A stretch of DNA of 64,000 bases from JAPHSX01 sp039714395 (GCA_039714395.1 JBDLJH010000002.1:1-64000); one strand, 5' to 3'. Counted from the first letter of the stretch, positions 34,606 through 44,746 are shown. A program made the numbers and translations. The notes: generated from the sequence alone by a model not told the origin.

Positions 34606-36831
34606 TCACTTTTCACTGCGCACATAGGCGCCATCCCAATTCTCACCCAGATCCTGACTGCGAAATTCAGAGATACGATCCAGATAGAGACTATAAAGAT
34701 GAAGCCTCTCTCTCTTCTCCTTTAACTGAGTGAACAACTGCTCAGCCCGTGTCCAGTCCCGCTCTCTATAGGCCACAATAGCCTCTTCAAGCGACGCCAC
34801 CTCATCCAGCAATTGCGAGTCCGCATCATCTTTACGACAAACAGGCTGATAGACACGAATCGCCTCCGCCTTACCCTTTACCCGCACCAAATCGAGTTCA
34901 CGATAGATAAAGTTTTCTCCCGCCAGTTCACGTGTGCGTTCCCCAATCACAAGTCCGACACCATAGTATTTAGTGGCTCCTTCTAAGCGTGAAGCCAAAT
35001 TCACTGAGTCGCCCAATACCGTATAAGCACGTCGATACAAGGAGCCCATATCCCCGACACTCATCATTCCGCTGTTGATACCAATACCAATATCTACCTC
35101 CGGCCAGCCCAGTCTGGCAAAGTCGGGCTTCATCTCCTCTGCCTTTTTCAACATCTGCATCGCGGCATCAATGGCGTGTACTGCATGCTCTTGATCATCT
35201 ACGGGTGCCCCCCAGAACGCCATCACCATGTCCCCTACATATTTATCAATGGTGCCATGCTGATTGAAAATGATGCGGGTCATGGGGGTGAAAAACTCAT
35301 TCAGAAAACGTTTTAACTCCTCTGCTGCCAGAGACTCAGATATCGAGGTAAAACCACGAATGTCTGAAAAAAGAACAGAAAGTTCACGGGATTCACCTTC
35401 AAAACTATACTGTTCAGGGCGCTCACTCATCTGGTCAACCAACTCGGGCGGTACATACTGGCCGAACATGCCTTTCAACCTGTGTCGGTTTATCGATTCA
35501 AAGAAAAAACCCCAGACAAGACTGCTTCCAGCGAGTAAAAGAACCAGCGAAAGCGGTGCAGCAATTTCAAGAACCAGTCCGAGTTCAGCCCAAAGCCAAC
35601 CGGTGACTGAGAAAAGTATTGCGATAGCGGTCACCGTAACGAACAGCAGCCATTTCAATGAGAGGTGAGGCATCAAGAGTGACAACATTAGCCCAAGAAT
35701 CAGGGTTACAATGAAGTTTGCCCCTTTTGACCATGAGGGCTCCACCAGATAACGATTATCAAGCATGGCAGCAATAAGATTTGCATGCACCTCCACACCA
35801 GGATAAACGGAACCAACCGGGGTTGCTCTCATATCGAACATACCCGATGCCGTCGTCCCCACAAGCACAATAGCGCCCGCGAGACCACCCTCTCCATATT
35901 CACCTGTAAGCACCTTGTGAGCAGAAATATAGGGGAAGCTTCCTGCCTTTCCTCTGTATGGGATTAAAACTCTTCCAGTACCATCTGTTGGGATCACAGA
36001 GGAGTTATCCAGATGAATCTTTTCTATCTGCTCAGCCCCTGAAATGAGCGCTGTTTTTAATGTTACATCCTGAAGAAAAAGATATTTGCGTACCGACTCT
36101 AAGGCTAGAGAGGCATATAACCTGTCACCATATCGGGCTAGCAATGGGGCGCGTCTAACTACTCCATCAGCATCAGGAATAAGACTAAAAAAACCACTGC
36201 CACGCGCTGTCTCATGAAATGTCGAGAGAGGTGCAATATATCCAGCCATAGGTGAAAGTGATAATCGTTGAACTAGCTCGGGAGCAGACAGGGGGAGAGG
36301 CGTATGTAGTTTCCCGGACACAGCACTATCAATCGGATTAAAGGTATATCCAAGTATCACATCTGTACTTTCCATTTGCCTTGCAAGAGCCGAATCAGCA
36401 TCAAATTGTGGTGCAAGCCTATGCAGTTGGCGGATAAACTCCCCACCCTTCTCATCTCCACTAAGGCGCTCTATCATTTCATGAGCTGGATTTCGTTCTG
36501 CCTCAGCAAAGAGCACATCAAATGCCACGACAACCGCACCAGCATCAGTTAACCGTTTAACCAGTTCGGCTATACGGTAGCGTGACCAGGGCCAGCGTCC
36601 CTGCTCTCGCAATGACGCCTCATCAATATCAACAATAACAATACGGCGATCTATCTCTCCCTTATCGGGGAGATGTAACTGCATGCGTTGGTCATAAAGT
36701 AAAAGCTCAAGACGTTGATACAGATCACCCAAAACCGGAATCGTGCCAAATTGCAATATCAGCACTAGAATCATAATTCCCAGCCCTGAAAAGGTAGAAA
36801 TAATCTGATATTTCTTTGTGCTGAGTACCAT
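34606..36831 (-). CDS. CHASE2-domain adenylate cyclase (class III)
   Basis: A 741-residue membrane sensor enzyme. It has an N-terminal helix (about residues 8-28), a periplasmic CHASE2 domain (about 35-350, with RIVIVDIDEASLREQGRWPW and VLVGTTASGMFDMRATPVG), three membrane helices (about 370-450), and a C-terminal class III cyclase domain (about 480-680). Metal-binding Asp residues are in LFSDIRGFTS and YVGDMVMAFWG, the adenine-selecting Lys in IDKYVGD, a Thr at the second selector position (AYTVLGDSVN, class IIIb-like) and Asn/Arg in VNLASRLEG. Adenylate rather than guanylate specificity is inferred. ATG 36831 has AGGGA upstream; a TTG 11 codons earlier is the alternative. The trigger is unknown. 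Confidence 0.93.
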   Translation of the reverse strand: MVLSTKKYQIISTFSGLGIMILVLILQFGTIPVLGDLYQRLELLLYDQRMQLHLPDKGEIDRRIVIVDIDEASLREQGRWPWSRYRIAELVKRLTDAGAVVVAFDVLFAEAERNPAHEMIERLSGDEKGGEFIRQLHRLAPQFDADSALARQMESTDVILGYTFNPIDSAVSGKLHTPLPLSAPELVQRLSLSPMAGYIAPLSTFHETARGSGFFSLIPDADGVVRRAPLLARYGDRLYASLALESVRKYLFLQDVTLKTALISGAEQIEKIHLDNSSVIPTDGTGRVLIPYRGKAGSFPYISAHKVLTGEYGEGGLAGAIVLVGTTASGMFDMRATPVGSVYPGVEVHANLIAAMLDNRYLVEPSWSKGANFIVTLILGLMLSLLMPHLSLKWLLFVTVTAIAILFSVTGWLWAELGLVLEIAAPLSLVLLLAGSSLVWGFFFESINRHRLKGMFGQYVPPELVDQMSERPEQYSFEGESRELSVLFSDIRGFTSISESLAAEELKRFLNEFFTPMTRIIFNQHGTIDKYVGDMVMAFWGAPVDDQEHAVHAIDAAMQMLKKAEEMKPDFARLGWPEVDIGIGINSGMMSVGDMGSLYRRAYTVLGDSVNLASRLEGATKYYGVGLVIGERTRELAGENFIYRELDLVRVKGKAEAIRVYQPVCRKDDADSQLLDEVASLEEAIVAYRERDWTRAEQLFTQLKEKRERLHLYSLYLDRISEFRSQDLGENWDGAYVRSEK

Positions 36832-37105
36832 CCACGCTTCCCTGTAATATCTCTCGCAGCTCAACAGCCAGGAACAAAAATTATAGATAAGAACTGCATG
36901 TTCGTAATGAACGGGCCGCCAGCCCCGTTATCTCAGTTAAGTGTTATGTTCTGTGTTGGAACTTATAACGAGTGAAAATTCAATAATGTCCGATAACATG
37001 CATTCTCTTGCCGCTGCAGGGACTTCAAATTCTGCCCCCTGGATTTCAGCGTGTTCTTTTAATGAAAAATTGATGTGCTGCCGCTACGCCAGCCAGTCGT
37101 AAGCG

Positions 37106-38788
37106 TTATTCGTTGCGATTATTTTTATAGTAGTTAATGAGACCGTTAGTAGAGGAATCATGGTCGTGCATCAACTCATCATCATCCAGACGGTCAAGAA
37201 TACTCTTAGCCAGCTGCTTGCCCAGCTCCACCCCCCACTGGTCAAAAGAGTTGATACGCCATATTACTCCCTGAGCAAATATCTTGTGCTCATACATTGC
37301 AATCAGTGAACCCAGGGAATAAGGGGTCAGCTTACGGAACATAATCGAATTGCTGGGACGGTTTCCAGGGAAAATTAAATGCGGCAACAGTTTTTCCAGT
37401 TCTTCACCCTCCACTCCCTTCGCCTCTAGCTCCTCACGTGCCTGGGCCTCAGTACGTCCCAGCATTAACGCCTCGCTCTGCGAGAAGAAATTGGCCAATA
37501 AAATAGTATGGTGATCACCCAATGGATTGTGAGTCTCCACCGGTGCCATGAAATCGATGGGAATGAGCTTGGTTCCCTGATGAATCAACTGATAGAACGC
37601 ATGCTGACCATTGGTGCCCGACTCCCCCCAGATGATGGGGCCCGTTGCATAATCCACCACTTCACCATCACGGTCGATACGCTTGCCGTTACTCTCCATA
37701 TCGGCCTGTTTAAGATAAGCGGTAAATCGATGCAAATATTGGTCATAGGGAAGAATGGCATGGGTCTCAGCACCAAAGAAGGAGCTGTACCAGACCCCCA
37801 GCAGGGCCATCACCAGCGGCAGATTTTGCTCTACCGGTGCCCGCAGGAAATGTTGATCCATGGCGTGAGCACCAGCCAGTAGTGCCTCAAAGTGATCAAA
37901 GCCGAGATACAGGGCGATAGAAAGACCGATCGCAGACCAGAGCGAGTAGCGCCCACCTACCCAGTCCCAGAATTCAAACATATTGGCACCGTCAATGCCG
38001 AATGCCTCCACCGCTTCGGTATTGGTAGAGACCGCCACGAAGTGGCTGGCCACCGCCGACTCATCACGTAGATTTTCCACCAGCCAGCGTCGTGCGGTAT
38101 GGGCGTTAGTAAGGGTCTCCTGGGTGGTAAAACTCTTGGAAGAGACGACAAAGAGGGAGGTCTCCGGATCCAGAGACTTCATCTGCTCGGCCACATGGGT
38201 GCCATCAACATTGGAGACATAATGCACACGAATATCACCGCGAGCGTAAGGCTTGAGCGCCTCGGTAACCATTTGCGGGCCGAGGTCTGAGCCACCAATG
38301 CCGATATTCACCACATCAGTAATGCGCTTGCCGGTATGGCCCCGCCAGCTGCCATTATGCACCGCCTCACAGAAGCGCTTCATCTGCCCTAGCACCCGAT
38401 TCACCTCGGGCATCACATCCTTGCCATCAACGATAACCGGCGTATTACTGCGGTTGCGCAGGGCGATATGCAGGGCGGGACGATTCTCGGTGAAATTGAC
38501 CAGCTCACCGGCAAACATACGTTGAGTCCAACCACCAACATTGGCCTCTCGAGCCAGCTCGAAGAGCAAGCGCATGCTCTCGTCGGTGACACGGTTCTTC
38601 GAATAATCCAGGAGAATATCGTTGAAATGTATGGAAAACTTATCAAAACGCCGGGGATTTTCGGCAAACAGGTCACGAAGATGCCTATCCACCATCTCTT
38701 CGTAATGCTCGCTCAACGCCTTCCAGGCGGCTGAACGACCCAGCCTGGTGTGACTTCCATCCGCTATACGACCTGTAACAAATTCCAT
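37106..38788 (-). CDS. pgi: Glucose-6-phosphate isomerase
   Basis: Interconverts glucose-6-phosphate and fructose-6-phosphate. The 560-residue product has family segments IGIGGSDLGPQMVTEAL, VVSSKSFTTQETL and GGRYSLWSAIGLSI, the catalytic Glu and His regions SNGKRIDRDG and GTNGQHAFYQLIHQG, and the C-terminal SFDQWGVELGK. Length is close to the norm (about 549). The 274 bp between this gene and the cyclase gene hold only a small hairpin at 36910-36929 and no gene. Confidence 0.97.
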   Translation of the reverse strand: MEFVTGRIADGSHTRLGRSAAWKALSEHYEEMVDRHLRDLFAENPRRFDKFSIHFNDILLDYSKNRVTDESMRLLFELAREANVGGWTQRMFAGELVNFTENRPALHIALRNRSNTPVIVDGKDVMPEVNRVLGQMKRFCEAVHNGSWRGHTGKRITDVVNIGIGGSDLGPQMVTEALKPYARGDIRVHYVSNVDGTHVAEQMKSLDPETSLFVVSSKSFTTQETLTNAHTARRWLVENLRDESAVASHFVAVSTNTEAVEAFGIDGANMFEFWDWVGGRYSLWSAIGLSIALYLGFDHFEALLAGAHAMDQHFLRAPVEQNLPLVMALLGVWYSSFFGAETHAILPYDQYLHRFTAYLKQADMESNGKRIDRDGEVVDYATGPIIWGESGTNGQHAFYQLIHQGTKLIPIDFMAPVETHNPLGDHHTILLANFFSQSEALMLGRTEAQAREELEAKGVEGEELEKLLPHLIFPGNRPSNSIMFRKLTPYSLGSLIAMYEHKIFAQGVIWRINSFDQWGVELGKQLAKSILDRLDDDELMHDHDSSTNGLINYYKNNRNE

Positions 38789-38923
38789 TCTATAATCCGA
38801 GAGTACGATATTATTACGTCAGAAAAGTGGCATGATACACTATTAAGGCTTCTCCCCATCAACCCACCCCCACTGTTTCAGCGCCCGGTTCCGTAAGTCA
38901 GGCAATCACACTCTGATCTAGGT

Positions 38924-38929
38924 TATAAT
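38924..38929 (+). promoter_or_regulatory. Possible -10 box for ppc
   Basis: A perfect TATAAT about 85 bp before the ppc ATG, in the 225-bp pgi-ppc divergent gap. No convincing -35 box lies at the right distance, so an activator or extended -10 mode is possible. Confidence 0.35.
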
Positions 38930-39013
38930 GACCGGCTTTATGTTTTCCGGTCAGTCGTCACAAACTGGCCGAAAAATAGAGACGAAATTAAACTGAAGGT
39001 ACGAACACCCCAC

Positions 39014-41806
39014 ATGACAGCTATCAGCGACAAGACATTACGTGCCCGGGTAAAACTGTTCGGCAATATTCTGGGTCAGATACTGGAGGCCCAGGCCGGT
39101 AGCCAGGTTCTTGAGGCCGTAGAGACCCTGCGCAAGGGCTACATCAGCCTGCGCAAGCGCGAAAATGCCAATAAGCGTCGTAAGCTGGCGAAATTTATTG
39201 AAGGTTTGGATGCCGATACCCTGGTCCACGTAGTTCGTGCCTTCAGCATCTACTTTAGTCTGGTGAATATCGCTGAAGAGGCCTATATGCACCGCCAGCG
39301 TCGTCGCCAGGTGCGTAGCGGTGGCCCGTTGTGGACCGGTTCCTTCGATTCGGTACTACGCGAGTTCAACCGCGACGGAGTCACGTTGGAGCAGCTGCAA
39401 AGCGTGCTGGATCGCCTCGCCTATATGCCAGTCTTTACCGCCCACCCTACCGAGGCAAAACGTCGCACCGTTCTGGAGAACCTGCGCCGCATCTTCGTCA
39501 CCAGCGAGAGACTGAATGACCCGCGTCTGGGCAAAGAAGAGAAGGCGCAGATCACCCATCAGTTGGAAACTGATATCCAGATCCTGTGGAAAACCGACGA
39601 AGTACGCACCCAGAAACCCGAGGTTCGCGATGAGGTCAAGAACGGGCTCTTCTACTACCGTGAGAGCCTGTTCAGGGCGATCCCGGAAACTTACCGCAAC
39701 ATGGAGAAGGCGATACGCCGTATCTATGGCCCCGATGCTGAGATCAATATCCCCAACTTCTTTAAATTTGGCTCATGGATTGGCGGCGACCGCGACGGCA
39801 ATCCCTTTGTCGGCCCCGAGACCACAGCACTGGCTGCGCGCCTGCAACACCGAGAGATTCTGCGTGAGTACATCCGCCGCATCACCGGACTAAGCCACTT
39901 CCTTACTCACTCCAGCCTGCTGTGTGAACCCAGCGAGGCCTTTATATCTGGTCTGGATCGCGACGTTGCCGCCTACCCCGAAGCCTTTAGTGACAAACCC
40001 GAGCGATTCGGCACCGAACCCTATCGCCGCAAGCTCTACATTATGCGCCACCGCCTACGTGAGAACCTTCGTCTGGTTGAGGCACATATGGCGGGTAACG
40101 ATAGCGACACCTTCCACGGTGCCTACCGCACCGAGCAGGAATTTAGTGCCGATCTCAACCAGATAAAACAGTCGCTACTCAGCCACGGCGATGCCCGCAT
40201 TGCCGATGGCGACCTACGCGACCTGATATGGATGGCCGAGACCTTCGGCTTCTACCTGGTTCATCTTGATGTACGCCAGGAGTCAACCCGGCACACTGAG
40301 GCTGTGGCTGAACTGCTTGCCAACCAAAATGATGCGATTGACTACAACGCACTCGACGAGCAGCAACGCCTGTCGGTACTGGCCGATCTAATTGGTCGTA
40401 CCGAGACACTTAATATTGATCGTACCGTCATCAGTGCCCCTAACCTGCAGACCCTCGACGTGTTCGACGTGATGGCCCGTATGCGCAAAGAAATCAGTAG
40501 CCAGACCTTCGGCAGTTACGTCATCTCCATGACCCATGCAGCCAGCCACGTAATGGAAGTCATGCTACTGGCCCGCCAGGCCGGCCTAGCCGGAATGAGT
40601 GGCGACAAGTGGTTCTGTGACCTCAGCATTAGCCCCCTATTCGAGACTATCGAAGACCTGGAGCATATCGAGCCAGTAATGAAAGCTCTGCTCGATAATC
40701 CAGTCTATTCTGCCCTGCTAAAGAGCACCGGCAACACTCAGGAGGTGATGCTCGGCTACTCGGACTCCTGCAAGGATGGCGGTATCCTCGCCTCAGGGTG
40801 GAATCTCTATCAGGCGCAAAAACAGATCACCGCGCTTACTGCGGAACACAGCGTTGAGTTGCGCATGTTCCACGGCCGCGGTGGCACCATCGGTCGCGGT
40901 GGCGGCCCCACCCATGAGTCGATCCTGTCTCAACCGGCAGGCACCGTACATGGCCAGATCAAATTCACCGAGCAGGGTGAGGTACTCTCCAACAAGTACA
41001 GCAACCTTGAGACCGCCGTCTATGAGCTGACCATGGGCGTATCCGGCCTGCTCAAGGCGAGCCGCTGCCTCATCACGCCACCCAAACCGGATAATGAGGA
41101 ATATTTGGAGATCATGCATGAACTGGCAGGGATCGGCGAGAAAAGCTACCGTGATCTCACCGATAATACCGAGGGCTTCCTCGACTATTTCTACGAGTCG
41201 ACCCCGGTCACCGAGATCGGCCTGCTCAATATTGGTTCACGACCTTCTCACCGCAAAAAAGGGGATCGTTCCAAAACCTCAGTACGAGCCATCGCCTGGG
41301 TATTCGGCTGGGCACAGTCACGCCACACCATCCCCGCCTGGTATGGTATCGGCACCTCACTGAAGAGCTGGTTGGGCAAGGACACGAAAAAACTGGAGAA
41401 ACTGCAGGAGATGTACAAGAAGTGGCCCTTCTTCAATGCTCTGCTCAGTAATACCCAAATGGCGCTATTCAAGGCCGAGATGCGTATCGCCTCTGAGTAT
41501 GCTGAGCTAAGTGAAAACCCGGAAATGGCTGCGAATGTCTACGGCCTGATCAAGTCGGAGTATGAACAGACCAGCAAGAATATCTTCAAAGTGGCACAGA
41601 TTGAGAACCTGCTGGAGGAGAATCCCACACTGGAGCTCTCTTTAACCCGTCGCGACCCCTATCTGGATCCGCTCAATCACATCCAGATCACCCTGCTCAA
41701 GCGCTATCGCGACGAGTCGTTGAGCGATGAAGATCGTGATGTCTGGCTGGAGCCGCTACTGCGCTCCATCAACGCTATCGCTGCGGGGATGCGCAATACC
41801 GGTTAA
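39014..41806 (+). CDS. ppc: Phosphoenolpyruvate carboxylase
   Basis: Anaplerotic enzyme converting PEP and bicarbonate to oxaloacetate. The 930-residue product has the catalytic-His motif VFTAHPTEAKRR, the segments GSWIGGDRDGNPFV and GYSDSCKDGGILAS, the glycine-rich loop FHGRGGTIGRGGGPTHESIL, and the conserved C-terminus AAGMRNTG. Length is typical for the bacterial enzyme. It is monocistronic with a strong terminator just after. In an autotroph this enzyme would support replenishment of the TCA cycle; that context is inference. Confidence 0.98.
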   Translation: MTAISDKTLRARVKLFGNILGQILEAQAGSQVLEAVETLRKGYISLRKRENANKRRKLAKFIEGLDADTLVHVVRAFSIYFSLVNIAEEAYMHRQRRRQVRSGGPLWTGSFDSVLREFNRDGVTLEQLQSVLDRLAYMPVFTAHPTEAKRRTVLENLRRIFVTSERLNDPRLGKEEKAQITHQLETDIQILWKTDEVRTQKPEVRDEVKNGLFYYRESLFRAIPETYRNMEKAIRRIYGPDAEINIPNFFKFGSWIGGDRDGNPFVGPETTALAARLQHREILREYIRRITGLSHFLTHSSLLCEPSEAFISGLDRDVAAYPEAFSDKPERFGTEPYRRKLYIMRHRLRENLRLVEAHMAGNDSDTFHGAYRTEQEFSADLNQIKQSLLSHGDARIADGDLRDLIWMAETFGFYLVHLDVRQESTRHTEAVAELLANQNDAIDYNALDEQQRLSVLADLIGRTETLNIDRTVISAPNLQTLDVFDVMARMRKEISSQTFGSYVISMTHAASHVMEVMLLARQAGLAGMSGDKWFCDLSISPLFETIEDLEHIEPVMKALLDNPVYSALLKSTGNTQEVMLGYSDSCKDGGILASGWNLYQAQKQITALTAEHSVELRMFHGRGGTIGRGGGPTHESILSQPAGTVHGQIKFTEQGEVLSNKYSNLETAVYELTMGVSGLLKASRCLITPPKPDNEEYLEIMHELAGIGEKSYRDLTDNTEGFLDYFYESTPVTEIGLLNIGSRPSHRKKGDRSKTSVRAIAWVFGWAQSRHTIPAWYGIGTSLKSWLGKDTKKLEKLQEMYKKWPFFNALLSNTQMALFKAEMRIASEYAELSENPEMAANVYGLIKSEYEQTSKNIFKVAQIENLLEENPTLELSLTRRDPYLDPLNHIQITLLKRYRDESLSDEDRDVWLEPLLRSINAIAAGMRNTG

Positions 41807-41830
41807 AAAATATAATAAATGCCAGATAAC

Positions 41831-41857
41831 AAAAAGCCCGGCACTGCCGGGCTTTTT
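41831..41857. terminator. Bidirectional terminator between ppc and panD
   Basis: A perfect 12-bp stem AAAAAGCCCGGC / GCCGGGCTTTTT with an ACT loop and A/T runs on both sides. It lies between the convergent ppc and panD genes and can stop both. Confidence 0.88.
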
Positions 41858-41879
41858 GTATGGAACTCTCAATATAGTC

Positions 41880-42260
41880 TCAGGCCGCCTGTACCGGAAT
41901 AGTGTTGGCAGTATGGCTAACACGATTATTACCATCGAAATAGACCAGTTTAGGTTTGAAGGTCGTCAGCTCTTTCTCATTTAGCTGCACATAGGCGGCA
42001 ATAATAATAATATCGTCAGGATTCGCCTTATGGGCCGCAGCACCATTCACCGAGATCACGCCTGAGCCATCCTCTGCACGAATCGCATAGGTAGTAAAAC
42101 GCTCACCATTGGTGATGTTATAAATCTCTATCTGCTCGTACTCGCGAATCCCTGAAAGCTCCAACAGTTTGCCGTCAATGGCGCAGGAACCCTCATAATC
42201 CAATTCAGAATGGGTTACCTGTACGCGGTGCAACTTGGCCTTTAACATGGTGCAAATCAT
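41880..42260 (-). CDS. panD: Aspartate 1-decarboxylase
   Basis: Pyruvoyl enzyme that makes beta-alanine for pantothenate. The 126-residue proenzyme has the self-cleavage site in DYEGSCAIDG (Gly-Ser), which generates the pyruvoyl group, and the start MICTMLKAKLHRVQVTH, aligned with E. coli PanD (126 residues). A GAGGAAG site 10 bases upstream supports this ATG over the one four codons in. It lies 101 bp downstream of panC. Confidence 0.97.
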   Translation of the reverse strand: MICTMLKAKLHRVQVTHSELDYEGSCAIDGKLLELSGIREYEQIEIYNITNGERFTTYAIRAEDGSGVISVNGAAAHKANPDDIIIIAAYVQLNEKELTTFKPKLVYFDGNNRVSHTANTIPVQAA

Positions 42261-42361
42261 TGTTGAGATGCTTCCTCAATATTCGTGAACCGCTAATTAT
42301 GGGGGCTAAGGGCTGCAGATTCAATGCCTCGGGCTAAATTTGAACCCGTAAAACAGGAAAC

Positions 42362-43213
42362 TTAATCAAGATTAATCAACAGGTTATCTATTAGTCGTGC
42401 CCGGCCAAGATAGGCCGCAACAAGCACCACCAACTGCTTTTCACCCTTGCCTGCCCCCCCCAGATCCGCAGCACGACGAATACTGATGTAGTCGGGGCGA
42501 AAGCCCTCCATCTCCAGCTGCGATACCACTTCGGCTTCAATAGCAGCAAAATCACGCCGCCCATCTTCTAACTTATCAGCAACTGTAGACAACACCCGAT
42601 AGAGGGCTGGGGCAACACTACGCTCTGCGGGTGTGAGATAGCCATTCCGCGAGCTCATTGCCAGTCCATCAGCCTCGCGCTCAGTGGGTACGCCGATAAG
42701 CTCTACCGGCATATTCAAGTCACGCACCATACGACGTAACACGCTCAACTGCTGGTAGTCCTTCTCACCGAACAGGGCCAGCTCCGGCTGCACCATATTG
42801 AACAATTTGCTGACAACCGTGGCAACGCCGCTAAAGTGTCTGGGACGACTCGCGCCACAGAGGATGTCGGTGATCCCCGGCACCTCAACCACACTCCCCC
42901 CTTCACGTCCATCGGGGTAGATCTCAGCCTCGGTAGGCATAAAGAGTAGATCGACCCCCGCCTCACGCAGTTTGACCTCATCCTGCTCCGGGGTATGGGG
43001 GTAGGCATCAAGATCCTCACCCGCACCGAACTGCAGGGGGTTAACGAAGATACTGACGACGACTCGCTCCGCGACCTTTTTCGCCTCATTCACCAGTTTG
43101 ATGTGACCGGCGTGCAGGTTACCCATGGTCGGTACAAAGGCAACCCGCTCCCCGGCAAGTAACCAGTCACGGCGCACCTGGCGCAGCTCTGCAATGGTGT
43201 TCACTAGCTGCAT
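42362..43213 (-). CDS. panC: Pantothenate synthetase
   Basis: Joins pantoate and beta-alanine with ATP to give pantothenate. The 283-residue product has the nucleotide-binding segment VPTMGNLHAGHIKLV, the motifs FGEKDYQQLSVLRRM and AMSSRNGYL, and the usual C-terminal small domain. It follows panB by 4 bp. Confidence 0.98.
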   Translation of the reverse strand: MQLVNTIAELRQVRRDWLLAGERVAFVPTMGNLHAGHIKLVNEAKKVAERVVVSIFVNPLQFGAGEDLDAYPHTPEQDEVKLREAGVDLLFMPTEAEIYPDGREGGSVVEVPGITDILCGASRPRHFSGVATVVSKLFNMVQPELALFGEKDYQQLSVLRRMVRDLNMPVELIGVPTEREADGLAMSSRNGYLTPAERSVAPALYRVLSTVADKLEDGRRDFAAIEAEVVSQLEMEGFRPDYISIRRAADLGGAGKGEKQLVVLVAAYLGRARLIDNLLINLD

Positions 43214-43217
43214 GGGA

Positions 43218-44015
43218 TCAATCGAAGTCGTGCTGCCTGGTGGGGAATGTGCCGGCCTTCACCTGAGTGGCATAGGCCTCAATGGCAGCACGAACAGAAC
43301 CTGCCTCGGCAAGAAAATCGTGGGAGAAGCTGGGGCGCTTGCCGGGGGTAATACCAAGCATGTCATAGAGCACCAATACCTGACCGTCGGTGTCTGCCCC
43401 GGCACCAATGCCAATCACAGGAATAATGAGTGACTCAGTAATACGTTTGGCCAGCGCACGCGGCACGCACTCCAGCACCAGCAGGTCGGCACCGGCCTGC
43501 TGCAGGGCCTGGGCATCGGCCAGCATCTGCTCTGCCACCGTCTCTTCTCGTCCCTGAATCCGGTAACCGCCAAGCTTATGTACAGACTGTGGCAACAGAC
43601 CGAGGTGGGCACAGACCGGTATACCATTCTCAGCGAGGCGGCGTACCGCCTCCAATCGTAACTCCCCCCCCTCCAGCTTGACCATCTGTGCCCCGCCCTC
43701 CTTCATCAGGCGTGCTGCATTGTTGAGCGCCAGCTCGGTAGTGGCGTAACTCATAAAGGGCATGTCGGTAATCACCAGGGCCTTCTTCGTTGCCCGCGCC
43801 ACCAGTGAACTGTGGTAAACCATCTCGTCCATACTCACCGGAATGGTACTGCCCTGTCCCTGCACCACCATGCCAAGGGAGTCACCGACCAGCAGCACCT
43901 CCACCCCAGCCTCATCGATAAGCTGCGCGAAACTGGCATCGTAGGCAGTGAGCACCGCAAACTTCTCGCCGCGCTGCTTCATCTGTTGCAATGTTGATAC
44001 GGTTATAGGTGGCAT
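43218..44015 (-). CDS. panB: 3-methyl-2-oxobutanoate hydroxymethyltransferase
   Basis: Adds a hydroxymethyl group from methylene-THF to ketoisovalerate to give ketopantoate. The 265-residue product has the TIM-barrel signatures LTAYDASFAQLIDEAGVEVL, LLVGDSLGMVVQGQGST and VIGIGAGADTDGQVLVLYD. It lies 7 bp downstream of a nucleoside kinase and directly upstream of panC. Confidence 0.98.
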   Translation of the reverse strand: MPPITVSTLQQMKQRGEKFAVLTAYDASFAQLIDEAGVEVLLVGDSLGMVVQGQGSTIPVSMDEMVYHSSLVARATKKALVITDMPFMSYATTELALNNAARLMKEGGAQMVKLEGGELRLEAVRRLAENGIPVCAHLGLLPQSVHKLGGYRIQGREETVAEQMLADAQALQQAGADLLVLECVPRALAKRITESLIIPVIGIGAGADTDGQVLVLYDMLGITPGKRPSFSHDFLAEAGSVRAAIEAYATQVKAGTFPTRQHDFD

Positions 44016-44022
44016 AACGACC

Positions 44023-44667
44023 TCACAGGATTGAGGGAACAGGATTGAAGTAGTGTCGACCGCGTTTTACCTCGCGGATCTGCTCCAACAGCATTATATA
44101 GTCCTCATCACTTTCGGCGAGATCGATCTCGGCCGCATTGACGATAAGCAACGGTGTTGCCTCGTAGTCATAAAAGAAACGAGAATAGCCATCCATCACC
44201 CGGCGCAGGTAGTCACTGTCGATATGCTCCTCCCCATCCCGGCCACGCTTCGCTATGCGTTGCAGCAGCGCCTCCACTGGCGCCTGCAAATAAATAACCA
44301 GATCGGGGCGTGGGGCGTCCATGGTGAGAAGCTCATAGGCCTGCTCATAGAGCTGCAGCTCATCACTGTTGAGCGTCATCTCGGCAAACATGCGGTCCTT
44401 CTCCAGCATGAAATCTGCCACCCGCACCGGCTCAAACATATCGCCCTGCCGCAGCTCCTGCATCTGTCGTGCACGCTGGAACAGGAAAAACATCTGTGTC
44501 GGCAGTGCACCGGCACGGGGGTCCTCATAATAGTGTTCGAGAAACGGATTATCCTCGGCCCCTTCCAATAGCAGCTCGCTACCGAAGGTCTCAGCCAGAC
44601 GGCGCGCCAGCGTGGTCTTACCGACCCCTATAGGGCCTTCGATAACGATAAAACGGGGGTCACTCAC
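44023..44667 (-). CDS. Deoxynucleoside kinase family protein
   Basis: A 214-residue P-loop kinase of the dCK/dGK family. It has IEGPIGVGKTTLARRL (Walker A), RQMQEL and VADFMLEKDRMFAEM substrate-site segments with the family Asp-Arg-type pattern around EKDRMF, and a lid region RGRDGEEHIDSDYLRR. It would phosphorylate salvaged deoxynucleosides; which one cannot be told. Location between folK and panB is found in several gammaproteobacteria, but no biochemical link to pantothenate is evident. Confidence 0.88.
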   Translation of the reverse strand: MSDPRFIVIEGPIGVGKTTLARRLAETFGSELLLEGAEDNPFLEHYYEDPRAGALPTQMFFLFQRARQMQELRQGDMFEPVRVADFMLEKDRMFAEMTLNSDELQLYEQAYELLTMDAPRPDLVIYLQAPVEALLQRIAKRGRDGEEHIDSDYLRRVMDGYSRFFYDYEATPLLIVNAAEIDLAESDEDYIMLLEQIREVKRGRHYFNPVPSIL

Positions 44668-44746
44668 ACTCTGTTCCAGTTTAAATTTAAAAGGCTAAAA
44701 CAGCGGCCCAGCAGGCTGCGAAATCTGTAATAAGGATAGCACGGGC

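Noticed and set aside
36905..37105. Integron attC-like fragment (GTTAAGT near 36935) and small hairpin upstream of the cyclase gene
   Set aside because: Only one core-like heptamer is present, without the matching inverse core or the two-stem attC layout; no integron integrase or cassette genes are nearby.
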